Assembly: GCA_012103075.1 (NCBI GenBank)
Contig: JAAVLQ010000002.1
Span: 1,910,001-1,974,000 of the forward strand
Source: Brucella cytisi
Lineage (GTDB): Bacteria > Pseudomonadota > Alphaproteobacteria > Rhizobiales > Rhizobiaceae
Direction: 5' to 3'
DNA length: 64,000 bases
Shown here: piece by piece, positions 31,296-40,647 of the stretch
How positions within the stretch are numbered: the stretch's first letter is position 1
Layout: each line of letters opens with the position of its first letter
Translations under genes and position numbers: made by a program
The notes under the pieces: generated by a model
The model's input: the letters and a program-made list of their open reading frames with translations, nothing else
The model's database searches: none
Told to the model about the DNA's origin: nothing

Positions 31296-33293
31296 TTAGA
31301 AATTCCGTATTTGCTGTTTGAGTTCTTTGGCAAAGCGATCGAGATCTGTTTTACCCGTTTCTCTGGCTTTCGACATTTCTGAGATCGCATCCTCACTTTC
31401 CTCTAGCATCGTTAGATATTTGGCTTTCAGATCGCTATTCTCTGGCACAGCCCCGATATTGTCGCGAATACGTCCCTGCTCACCTTGAAGATACTCAAGT
31501 TTCTCCTCAACCCTTTGAAGGTCAAGCTGCTTGTCGATTTGCTGCTGCCTTAATTTTGCAAGCTGGCTAAATTTTTCTGCAACACCCTTATCAGAAGCCG
31601 AGGACGACCAACTTAGAAGGGCAGTCGGATCGACATCGATGAGCCCGAAACTTTCGCTGCGGAGCTGTTCATCAACAGCGACAACTGATTGTTCTTCCCC
31701 GGCCTTGACCGAGGCTTTCAACCGGTGGTGGGAAACTGTCTTGCCATCATCAGCGTGAGAGGAAAAACGACCAGCCCACCCGAACTGGGTGTTCAATAAT
31801 AACCGTCCTGTCAACATCAAGAGCGCCGGATATCCGATAGATCGTAGTTTCGCGCAATTTTTTCAGAAATACGAACGATTCCGTCCGCGACTTTGATATC
31901 GGTGATCTGTCTCGTTGGTTCCTGCTCTTGCGTAATCGTTACCTTACGGTCTGTCGCGAAAGCGGCAATTCTCGTATCCCCCCTTTGGGAGGTTCAATAG
32001 CTGGGCATCACCAACGTAACCGGCAACACTGTCGTAAACAGTCAGGATACCGCCCGGCATGCTGTTGCCTGTTGAATTCTTCAGCATAATAGCGGCAACC
32101 GGATGGATATTGCTGCTACCGTTTCGATAGATTGAGATCATTTCCGCTTCGATCTGTGCATCAGTAATAGGCACAGATAAGCTATCACCATTGGTCAGAC
32201 TAAATGTGCCGGGGAGCTCAAAACTTGCACTGTTGTCGTTCTCAGAGACCGCAGCAACGGTATCGCTCGGATTTGCCGCCGCAGAACCACCTCCATAGCC
32301 ATTAATGGCTGGCGCAGGCGCGCGCATCTCTTCTACCGCTTGCTCATCACTCTCGAAGACTGCGGCCTTCTCGCTCGCGGCGGAGCGCGACCTCACTCTA
32401 TTCGCCAGATTCCCGGTATCTGCCTCGACAACATTATTGGTCGCCGTGTCTACAATTACCTCAGTCCTATCCTTCCAATAGATATGGTGCAGGCGTTGCT
32501 TTAGGGTGACAGGGTCAGCCGAAGTAAGCGTCAACTTGACGTCTTTCCAATCTTCGCCGCTTGCATTTTCGACAACGGCCCGGGCCTGAAGTCTGGCTTT
32601 GCCATTTGGCTCCGTTAAAATCCGATAAGCTGTTTTCCAGATGGGCGCTGCAACGACATAAGCCAGACGCAGATCCGCGACTGAAAGATTGCGGACAGTT
32701 ATGCGAATGACACGAGCACTATCGTTGCTCCCGCGTCCCAAGGCTGTTGTAGCATTTGTGAGCTTTAGCTTCATCTCAGCGTCATCAACACTTAGCGACG
32801 TATCTTCTCCAATTTTGATGGTTTGGATATGCCCATCCTGATCAAGCACAGTCAGCACGTGAAAGTTTGCATTGCCGGATTTGTTCAAAGCTTCAACGCC
32901 GAGGACTTTACCCCTGACGGTTTTTCCAGCACTGGAAACCGTAACTGCCGTTCCGGGTATCGAAGACAGGAAAGCAGACAATGAGGACAGGCTCGACGGT
33001 GAAAATGGGAGCTGTCGGAAAGTCTCCTCAAGCAGATTTGGACCAGCGAGAGAAACGCTCATTATCGCACCCGTTCCACCTTTGAGGACAAGGCTCTTGA
33101 GTACATCGTCGACCTGATTGAGAGGAACTTCGATCTCGACAATTCCATCGTTGGAAACTGTAGGCTTTCTGGATATTTCTGCCATACCACCAGAAGACAA
33201 TGTAATTGCGTCGATGGAGCCCGAGCTTGAAGCCAGAACCGTTGACGAGAGCAAGGTAACGGCAAACGAGGTCAACGTGATAAGCTTTATCAT
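31296..33293 (-). CDS. DUF4139 domain protein with signal peptide and coiled coil, frameshifted
   Basis: The secreted protein starts MIKLITLTSFAVTLLSSTVL with cleavage near LASSS. The first 440 residues contain NLSVADLRLAYVVAAPIWKT, then YRILTEPNGKARLQARAVVE and NASGEDWKDVKLTLTSADPV, the hallmark of DUF4139 (mucoidy-inhibitor A-like) proteins. A low-complexity linker with GYGGG follows. After frame changes between about 31970 and 31740 the C-terminal part (31296-31740) is a long charged coiled coil (KLRQQQIDKQLDLQRVEEKL). Function is unknown for the family. It stands alone, converging on the SGNH remnant. Confidence 0.75.
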
Positions 33294-33606
33294 AAGAATC
33301 TCCAGTCGAATGAAGGCCTTTGTGAGCCAACTTTCCGCTCCTTAAAAGCCAGTTTTGCATTGTTGGCGGTGGTATCTGGACTAGAAAGTTTGAATTTTTC
33401 TTTGAATGCTTTCGAGTGTAAACAATACTCGGCTTAACATAACAAATGGTCTGCTGCCGGTTATTCGGTCACCGTTGCGTTAATCGCACCTTGTTCTCAA
33501 AGTCCTTCCGGGTGAAATGCCTCCGTGCCGAGTGCTGACGTGGGCATTGATTCGTCCCTGCCTGATGTACTGCATCCCTTCAGGCAAGAATAAGGGTGCA
33601 TGATAA
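33294..33606. other. Intergenic stretch, nothing recognised
   Basis: The stretch is relatively AT-rich upstream of the DUF4139 gene and presumably holds its promoter. I see no gene, repeat or hairpin that I can support. Confidence 0.4.
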
Positions 33607-33783
33607 TTCGTACGTCAACTTCTTTATCTGGAAGCTTGGCGTGACATCACCAGCGCCGAAAACTGGCAGAGCGATGATATCAATCGGCTGAAGCAATATC
33701 TGCGCCAAAAGGTGGACGAAGGTAATGCCGAAGGGTTCGAGGAACGCGGGGGTAAACCGCAAGTAAATGCGTTGCCAGCGTGA
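33607..33783 (+). CDS. Unidentified coding fragment, about 58 codons
   Basis: One open frame without a convincing start reads LEAWRDITSAENWQSDDINR, then LKQYLRQKVDEGNAEGFEER and GGKPQVNALPA before the TGA at 33781-33783. The composition (many charged residues, regular helical pattern) looks like real protein, unlike the other frames here. I do not recognise the family. It begins right after a stop at 33604-33606 and probably is the 3' end of a broken gene in a region of insertion-sequence scars. Confidence 0.35.
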   Translation, partial: FVRQLLYLEAWRDITSAENWQSDDINRLKQYLRQKVDEGNAEGFEERGGKPQVNALPA

Positions 33784-33929
33784 AAGACCTGTTTGGGTAT
33801 GGACCGTTTGGTGGCCGTGGCATGGTTAGGCTGAGGGGGCTGCATAGCTTCAATGATATAGGGGTGCATCGTTACGATTTTGTCGCAAAAATTTCAGCTG
33901 GTTAATAGTAATCTTATTCTTGAACACAT

Positions 33930-34165
33930 TTATGCTGCGAGCTCCGCAAAGAGCTGGAATGGCGAGCGAATTGTCATTCGCGAACTGCTTCTTGCGGATC
34001 GTGTGCGCTACTTCGATGCCCGCGATTGTCGCTGAGGCTGAATGAACGGCCTTGAAGCCCAACACGTGTTGGTAATCCGCTTGATAAACCAGTGATCCTG
34101 CTCAAGGGCGTTATTGAGATATTTTACCTGCAGAATTTCAATCATCTTGCTGTGACCCGTGATTT
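33930..34165 (-). pseudogene. IS6-family transposase remnant (C-terminal part)
   Basis: On the minus strand the pieces read QVKYLNNALEQDHWFIKRIT, then, after a frame change, MLGFKAVHSASATIAGIEVA and HTIRKKQFANDNS. A further change gives SPFQLFAELAA and a stop at 33930. This is the last third of the IS6/IS26-type DDE transposase, including its catalytic Glu region (EQDH). The catalytic aspartates and the terminal repeats are missing, so this is a dead scar. Confidence 0.75.
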
Positions 34166-34201
34166 CAGGATTGGAGGCCGGGGCTAATCGCCAAAGCCAG
34201 T

Positions 34202-34239
34202 ATCGCGTTTCTAACTGGCTGGCGACATCGCGTTTCTAA
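34202..34239 (+). repeat. 13-base direct repeat, period 25
   Basis: ATCGCGTTTCTAA occurs at 34202-34214 and again at 34227-34239, just outside the IS6 remnant. Two copies only; its origin is unknown. Confidence 0.6.
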
Positions 34240-34287
34240 TCAGCTTTGACAAAGTATGTGGGAGCTGTACGCGCTATTCCCATGGCA

Positions 34288-35032
34288 CTACAGTCCATTT
34301 TTGTTGGTAAAAAGATTGGCACTAACCCGTTTGAATAATCTAAAAAATTGCTGTAGAGGCCGTTTGGTTTCGCGCCACACCTTACTCCATCCCTTGCAGG
34401 TAAAAAGTGCGCTCGCCATGTAAATCGCTACCAAGTTGGAATGATGGTCTGCTGCCGCGAAGAAAAAAAAATCCTGTACACACACAGCTGGAAAAAGTTG
34501 AAGAGTATTCAAGTCTTTCGCCCACGGTTTTCTAAAATCAAACAGAAAATGATCCACGGGCGTATTGCATCCCGCACTTTGGCGCAGAAGCCGTTGTGCG
34601 CCTTGCTGAGTTAGAATATATCCCCGGCTCCCGGTGATTGCTACGCAAGCCATATAATTTACGCCCAGCGACGATAGAAGCTGGAGCTTTATCAAGCTTC
34701 ACCGGCCGTAACATGGTTTCCAGTTTAATGATGTCTGTTTCACCGGGAATCCATTCTGTCGTACGTAATAACCGGGACGCGTCAGGCATAATATGCAAGT
34801 CGTCTTCCAAAATCGCAGCAGCGACAAGCCCGTCCTCCACAATACGTTGCCAGCAGATACGATGGCTCATGAAACAGGCTGCTTCTCCGGGCCGGACATA
34901 TGTATTGTGACAGAAACTACTGCCATCAATCGCAGGAACGCGGGTAAATTGCAGATCGAGAGCATCGAATGTATCAAGCATATGCCGCAGTCGATCCGGT
35001 CGGCGGTCCAGATTAATTACGAAGATATTCAA
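34288..35032 (-). CDS. Glycosyltransferase family 25 (LPS-type), frameshifted
   Basis: The N-terminus MNIFVINLDRRPDRLRHMLD is diagnostic of GT25 (VINLDRR.DR). EAACFMSHRICWQRIVEDGL and the AAILEDDLHI metal/nucleotide motif follow. The second part (34695-34288) has GSRGYILTQQGAQRLL and NTPVDHFLFDF, also family blocks. One base change near 34660 joins them. GT25 enzymes add galactose or related sugars to lipooligosaccharide cores. The next gene upstream on the same strand is a GT29-like enzyme, with which it overlaps by 4 bases. Confidence 0.83.
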
Positions 35033-35734
35033 CGGCTGGACCTTTGTTTGGACTTAGCGGCATTGCGACTATATCTGTCCGGCTTGGCATACTTCGGTTT
35101 CCAGTCGTCCCCGGCTGGCCAAATCTTGATCGGTCGTTCTTTCGCTCTTTCAAAGAGCCAATCACGTTCCTGTTTCCACGTGTGATTCTGCCAGCCCTGC
35201 CAACTGAACCCTGCAATTTCCACGTCCCATATCTCGGCAGGGGAGCCGCTCCAGCGCATAGCGGATAGCCGGTATCCTGTGCTCGGGAAGGTGCGCTGGC
35301 TCACAATTTCATCGAGGTTGAGTCCAAGCGCTTCACAGCCCTTTTCATATTCAACCGGAGACAAGATGGCGACGGTCTTCCCAACGCGACCATACATGGC
35401 AAGAGCGGCCCGGTCCAATCTGCTCGTCTGCCTTTCATGCGCGCCCACAGGCTCGGTTTTAAGGAGTATTTTTCGATCGTTAAAGGATGGGAAACCAGAA
35501 AAACCATTTCCGCTTCCTGTACCGGGCAGGACGTAGAATACTGATCATTCTTCAATCGCCTTTCCATCGGCTTGCCAGTGTTGGCAACGAAGAGCCGGTA
35601 GTCTTGGTACCACTCATTCCGATTGATGTTTTTGGCTCGTTGAAACGAATAACATGATCGCTATTATTAACCTGCTCCGACATGTCCATTAGCAAAGGAC
35701 CATTGCCGACAATAAAGGCTCTTTTTTTTGTCAT
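35029..35734 (-). CDS. GT29/sialyltransferase-like protein, frameshifted
   Basis: The start at 35734 gives MTKKRAFIVGNGPLLMDMSE, then NNSDHVIRFNE and GMSGTKTT. This spacing matches the L-sialylmotif of GT29 enzymes (VVGN.G.L....ID..D.V.R.N....G....G..TT). Further fragments give EAEMVFLVSHPLTIEKYSL and EKGCEALGLNLDEIVSQRTF, ending at 35029. Frames change near 35590 and 35440. Bacterial GT29-like proteins occur in polysaccharide loci, but their donor is rarely known, so sialic acid transfer is not proven. AT-rich surroundings suggest transfer. Confidence 0.65.
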
Positions 35735-35992
35735 ACAAGCCCACCGGATGTTATTTAATATTCTTAATAGCACAGGCCGATTCAAAAATAGGCCGTTCGA
35801 CATTTCCATGCAATAGAAATTTTATTGGTTACTTCAATTCTGCCTATCAATACTTTTCAATCGATAAGCAGTTAAGATGTCATCTGATCTGCCCTGCGTT
35901 GACCGGTAGTCACCACAGCACTCGAATGCCGCGTTTAAACCAAATGAACCGGGCGCGTATCTGCATTGAGCGTTCCGGCACGACATGTTGTT

Positions 35993-36486
35993 TCAGTTTG
36001 GCAACTGTGCGCTCAAAACATCGATAAATGCGCGAAGGCCTGCAGGGACGTGGCGACGACCGGGGTAGTACAGACACAATCCGGGCGCAGGAGGACACCA
36101 GCTTTCCAGCACCGGGACCAGTTTTCCTTTCTGTACCGCTTCTGCCGCCGCCTTCTCAGGTACATAGGCGATGCCCATGCCGGCAACGGCTGCCTCCACC
36201 ATCATTCCATTATGATCAAGCGTCAACACACCGGCACGTCGACGGTGCGAATTTCACCCGCCTGTTCAAACTCCCATTGATACAATTTCCCGCTTGGCAG
36301 ACGTTGGCGAATACAGCGATGCGACCGAAGTTCATCGGGAACTGTTGGCGCTGGATGGCTTGCCAGATAATCAGGAGCGGCAACGGCTAGAAACCGCAGA
36401 GGTCCACCGAAGGGTACGGCAATCATGTCCAGCGGCACGGCATCAGCAAGACGAATACCTGCGTCAATCGCAACGAAACTTTGAAT
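35993..36486 (-). pseudogene. LysR-family regulator, N-terminus missing
   Basis: Only the substrate-binding domain remains: FVAIDAGIRLADAVPLDMIA, then VAAPDYLASHPAPTVPDELR. After a frame change near 36230 come DHNGMMVEAAVAGMGIAYVP and a normal C-terminus (GLRAFIDVLSAQLPN). The HTH and about 150 residues before it are absent; similarity stops at about 36486, 200 bases from the IS5 element. It cannot bind DNA as it stands. I infer loss by a deletion connected with the insertion sequence. Confidence 0.75.
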
Positions 36487-36688
36487 AGAAACTTATATCG
36501 CAACGAGGAATTTCAACCACTTGTTGAAAACAATCTTTCCTGCGGCCTAAGCGGTACAGTTGTATTATGAAATAACAATTGAAATTTACGTTCAGTAAAC
36601 CAGCTCTTTCACCTCATCTTCTTGTTAGGTGTGCACCGCGCGAAAATCAAAGGCGGACGCCTGTTGACTTAAGATAAGCCAATTCTGA

Positions 36689-37503
36689 CTAGCGCTCGTG
36701 GACAAAGGGTATCCATAGTTTGACTGCAGCGATTGCGACGAAACCGAGGTAGGATTCCTTGGTCTTGTCATAGCGGGTCGCAACGCGCCGCCAGTTCTTG
36801 AGCTTGTTGAAGAGGCGCTCGATCTGATTACGCCATTTGTATTTGGCTTTGTCGTGCGGGATTGGTTGGCGTCTGTTGCTTTTTGTCGGAATGACGGCCT
36901 CGATATTGGCGCTGGCGATCTCGTCGCGAATGGCGTCAGCGTCATAACCCTTGTCGGCGAGGAACGCCTCGATCTGGTCGGAGATCATCCGGAATAACGG
37001 CGCGAAGCCCCGGGTATCATGCGTTTGTCCGGGCGTCAGGACGAAGCCGAGCGGTCGGCCTTTCGCATCGCACCGGGCATGGAGTTTGGTTGTGAAACCG
37101 CCGCGCGATCGGCCAAGCGCCTCGGTCTCTTGAGTCCCCTTTTTATGCCGACTGCACAATGGTGTGCCCGGACCACGGTACTGTCGATCATGTCGGCACT
37201 TCGATCCCGTTCCACCAGTTCGGCCAGTGTCTCAAGCAGTGCCTCGAAAACACCGGTCTCCACCCAGCGTCGATATCGGCGGAAGACGCTGTTCCACTTG
37301 CCGTATTCATCAGGCAGATGCCGCCATTGCGCTCTTGTGCGCGCCATCCACAGCATGCCTTCGAAATAACGCCGATTGTCCTGAGCAGGGCGGCATCCAC
37401 GCCCACTTTCAGCAGGTAGAAGCGGACTGATTACCGACCATTCCTCGTCTGTCAAACCTATCCGTTCGCCCAAAGCAGCCTCCAAATGGCAGCCTTGAAT
37501 CAA
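36689..37503 (-). CDS. IS5/IS427-type transposase, two overlapping frames
   Basis: The first frame (37503-37036) has LTDEEWSVISPLLPAESGRG and WRHLPDEYGKWNSVFRRYRR, with the first catalytic Asp in DMIDSTVVRAHH. The second (37159-36689) has GRSRGGFTTKLHARCDAKGR, the second Asp in LADKGYDADAIRDEI, and the Glu region NQIERLFNKLKNWRRVATRY. The frames overlap by about 120 bases. The A5G4 run at about 37145 would allow a -1 slip giving the DDE fusion, the usual arrangement in this IS group. The first frame begins with TTG. Confidence 0.88.
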
Positions 37504-37542
37504 AAATTGATTCCTCAGTCAACCTTTGTCCACGAGCGCTAG
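36689..37542 (-). mobile_element. Complete IS5-family (IS427-like) insertion sequence, 854 bp
   Basis: Perfect 20-base inverted repeats bound the element: CTAGCGCTCGTGGACAAAGG at 36689-36708 and its complement at 37523-37542. One transposase in two overlapping frames fills the inside. The outermost CTAG is its own complement, so it may be either part of the repeat or a target duplication. The transposase stop codon lies in the left repeat. It separates a headless LysR gene from a headless SyrB-like gene. Confidence 0.9.
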
Positions 37543-37947
37543 GAGAAAATCCACGTGGCTATGAACCGGTTACAGATACAAATCCGACTTTAACGGAAAC
37601 TGACGCTGCTGAACCTGCCGGCAATCAACCAAAGACGCGCGCTCCGCGGAGAAAAGCCGTGCCAAAATCAAAACGAGCTGGGACCGCTTCTTCATCAGTT
37701 GCAACCAAAGTTGCTACCAAGCCTGCTAAGGCGGCCAAAGCTGCTTCAAAGGTCTGCCCCGCTGCGCTGCCGCCGTTGCAGAGCAAGCGCAACAAAGAGT
37801 GGAAAATCCACACTCAAGGTTACTTTAAAGCAGGCTGAAGTGAGTGAGCAAACCTACTACAACTGGAAAAATGCTGCTGCAAAGAACAGTCCCGTGTCAT
37901 CTGCGGGCTCATCCGGACAGGAGACTCCTGCGGAAGTTACCTGTTAA
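37543..37947 (+). pseudogene. SyrB-like protein, 5' end missing
   Basis: An Ala/Lys/Pro-rich basic region reads KTRAPRRKAVPKSKRAGTAS, then VATKVATKPAKAAKAASK. After frame changes near 37750-37800 it gives TKSGKSTLKVTLKQAEVSEQ and TYYNWKNAAAKN, the HTH-like block of SyrB/SyrB2-like regulators of rhizobia. No start codon is present: the reading begins at the edge of the IS5 element. It converges on the DyP gene. Confidence 0.5.
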
Positions 37948-37976
37948 GTATTTTCATGCCTGAATGAGTGTGGAGA

Positions 37977-38953
37977 TCAGCGCCCAAGCGTCGCCGCGGT
38001 TGTGTCGGGGCTGACACCATCAAGGAAAGTCACAGTGGGAACGAAGAACAGTGAGCCTGTTACCGCACGACTGAAATCGAGAATGTGGTCGTAAGTGCGG
38101 GGAGGATTGCCGATAAACATATTCTCCAGCATTTTCTCGATACGTGACGGCGAACGGGCGAAACCGATAAAATAGGTCCCGAATTCTCCTTTGCCGACTT
38201 CGCCAAAAGGCATGTTGTCACGCACGATCTGAAGCTGCTCTCCGTTCTCTTCAATGTTCGTCAGTACATTGTGAGCGTAAGGTTTCTTCTGCTCATCGCG
38301 TTGCTCGATATCAGACAGCTTGTACCGACCTATTATGTTTTCCTGTTCCTCGACCGGGACTCTGTTCCAGCTATCGAGGTCATGAAGATATTTCTGGACG
38401 ATCACGTAGCTGCAGCCGGAAAATTCAGGATCCTCGTTGCCAATGAGAGTTGCTGCAAGAGCGGCCTGATTGACCGGATTCTCGGTACCGTCGACGAAAC
38501 CCGTGAGATCGCGGTCGTCGAAAAACTTGAAGCCGTGCACCTCATCGGCAACGGAAACATAACCTTCAAGCCGCGACATGATATGACTTGCCAACTCGAA
38601 GCACTGGTCCATGCTGTCTGCCCGGACATGAAACAGAATATCACCGGGTGTCGATACGGCGGTATGAACACCGCGTATCTCACGGAATACATGCAACTCC
38701 TTCGGCCTCGGTGAACCGAAGAGACGATCCCGTGCCCGCGCTCCAAAACCGGTGACGCAGGAGAGTTGCCCATTCAATCGCCGGAACCCGACACCTCGCA
38801 CCGGGCTCGAAAGATCAGCGCACAGCCCCCCCTCACAGTCTTTTCTGCTTCGGGACCGTCATTGATATTCACGACCAGAAAGATCGCAGCTCTCGTGAGT
38901 TTTCCGACAACGGACTGTGAAACGGGGAGAGATGAAATATCGTCTGTGGCCAT
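37977..38953 (-). CDS. DyP-type heme peroxidase, frameshifted
   Basis: The start ATG at 38953 gives MATDDISSLPVSQSVVGKLT, then RAAIFLVVNINDGPEAEKTV. A run of seven Gs near 38836 shifts the frame to VGFRRLNGQLSCVTGFGARA. The GxxDG catalytic motif is in TGFVDGTENPVNQAAL, and VREIRGVHTAVSTPGDI-like sequence and FIGFARSPSRIEKMLENMFI place the heme ligands. No signal peptide is seen. Length is about 325 residues, as in class P DyP proteins (YfeX type), which act on dyes or porphyrins in the cytoplasm. It stands alone. Confidence 0.87.
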
Positions 38954-39149
38954 GTTCACTCCATCTCGGCAGATATAAGGTTTCCGGGCTTTGGCGACCC
39001 TCAACTATAATTACCCCAAAGCCAAACTTTCCGCCAAGCGATATCAACCGGCAATGAAAACGATTCGCTCATCGGAGATAAGTGGGTTTTTGCCCGGCTC
39101 ACACGGAACCACACGGCACGAGCCATGAACTTTTGCGCAGGCCCCGGTT

Positions 39150-39390
39150 CATCAGCGCTGCAAATTGACAGGTGATGAAACGGCTGACGATGCCGCCAAC
39201 GACATGCGCAAATGATATGAAACTGGTGTGATCGACGGTTTTATAACTGCGTCAGACGGCTCGGTCGATTCGACACAGGTAGCACTTGATGAACATGCAA
39301 GGATCACCAAAGGAGGACTTTGCGATTGGAATATTCCGGAATTACAGCCTTCGGGCGGGAGAGGATACCACAAACAGAAGATGGGATGAG
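39150..39390 (+). pseudogene. Remnant of a luciferase-like (NtaA-type) monooxygenase
   Basis: One frame, with one internal stop, reads LTGDETADDAANDMRK, then YETGVIDGFITASDGSVDST and NIPELQPSGGRGYH. This resembles the C-terminus of flavin-dependent NtaA/SnaA monooxygenases (GTPE..AD....W...G..DGF.......PELQ.RG). Nothing of the N-terminal barrel is seen. The rest of 39005-39554 holds no gene I can support. Confidence 0.35.
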
Positions 39391-39554
39391 TTTCTAACGC
39401 TATCTTTAGTCAAATCTGATTAGGGGCCACGTCAAATGGCAAAACAGACGGCTGTAAAAACTCTATAATTCCCTTTCCGCCCCTGATGACCCCACGGTTC
39501 GTCAGACTGAATTCTCTTTTTATTCTGTCATGCCGTTCGCCAGCGTTGAAGCAT

Positions 39555-39585
39555 TGACTTTTGTCAGCATCGATGACTAATGTCA
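39555..39585. promoter_or_regulatory. Paired TGAC-N4-GTCA sites, putative SorC operator
   Basis: TGACTTTTGTCA (39555-39566) and TGACTAATGTCA (39574-39585) share TGAC/GTCA arms with 4 bases between. Their centres are 19 bases apart, just before the SorC gene start at 39609. Similar half-sites are at 46497-46523. Self-regulation is inferred. Confidence 0.5.
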
Positions 39586-39608
39586 GAATATCCAACGAAA
39601 GAACCCCA

Positions 39609-40642
39609 ATGCCCGTCCGACCGAATGACCAGATCATCCACAAGGCCGCCCGGCTCTATTATACGCACGGCCTGCGCGGGGACGAAGTAGCGCAGCGGCT
39701 CGAAATCTCCCGCGCCTCGATTGCGATGTACCTGCGCAAGGCACGCGAGATGGGGATCGTCACGATCTCGACTTCCTCAGAACTGTTTTCAGACGATGTG
39801 CTGGCGCGCGAACTGGAAGACGCAACGGGCCTGAACACTGTCTGGCTGGTGCCGGAAGACCGTCAGGCAATGGACCCGGCTGCTGAAATGCCGGTCGTCG
39901 CAGCATCTGTTTTCCTTGAGCTCCTCAACAAGGGGACCGGGTCGGCGTCGCCCGGGGCCGAACCGTCTATCATATTGCAGACGTGATGCCTTTCGCGGAT
40001 CTTAGCGGCGTTACAGTTGTTCAGCTCTGCGGCAATCTCGGTGCGCCCTATTCCTATCGACCGGATCAGTGCACCACGGAAATCGCTCGCCGTCTTAATG
40101 CGGAAGGCATCAACTTCTATGCGCCGCTCGTGCTTTCGTCCGAGCGTCTTGCTGACGAATTGCGCGGTGAACCGGTTATCAAGGAACAGCTCGCGACGAT
40201 CCCAGACTGCAATCTGGCGCTCTATTCAGTTGGCGGCATTGAGGATGACAGCCATCTGGTCAAATGCGGAGCGCTTTCAGCCGCCGACATGCATGCCATG
40301 GGCAAAAAGGGCGCTGCCGGGGTCATTGCTGGTCAGCTAATTAACCGCGAGGGCCAATGGCTGGATTGCAATCACAACAGGCGCTGCATTTCCGCTGACC
40401 TCGATTCCATTCGCGCCATCAAGAAGCGCATGCTCGTTGTGCAGGAAGACAACAAATTCGAGCCGCTGGTAGCGGCGTTGAAGGGCAGCTTTGCTTCCCA
40501 TCTCGTCGTTACGACCTCCATGGCGCGTCGGATTCTGGATCGCTGGAGCAAGGATGGGCTCGAAAAGGCAGTTCACGCAAGGCTTGAGTCAGGAAAGTTT
40601 GGGTCCGTCGATGCCGGTCGGGCCGGTTTATCGGGAGGCTGA
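39609..40642 (+). CDS. SorC/DeoR-type sugar-binding regulator, frameshifted
   Basis: The start ATG at 39609 gives MPVRPNDQIIHKAARLYYTH, an HTH with RGDEVAQRLEISRASIAMYL. A GGGG near 39937 should be GGGGG: the join LNKGDRVGVAWGRTVYHIAD leads into the effector domain (GVTVVQLCGNLGAPYSYRPD, IPDCNLALYSVGGIEDDSHL, KKGAAGVIAGQLINREGQWL). These are SorC sugar-phosphate-binding blocks; the family usually senses a phosphorylated pathway intermediate. The aldolase/SDR gene follows 5 bases on. It is the evident regulator of the pentose locus to 52059. Confidence 0.87.
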
Positions 40643-40647
40643 ATACC

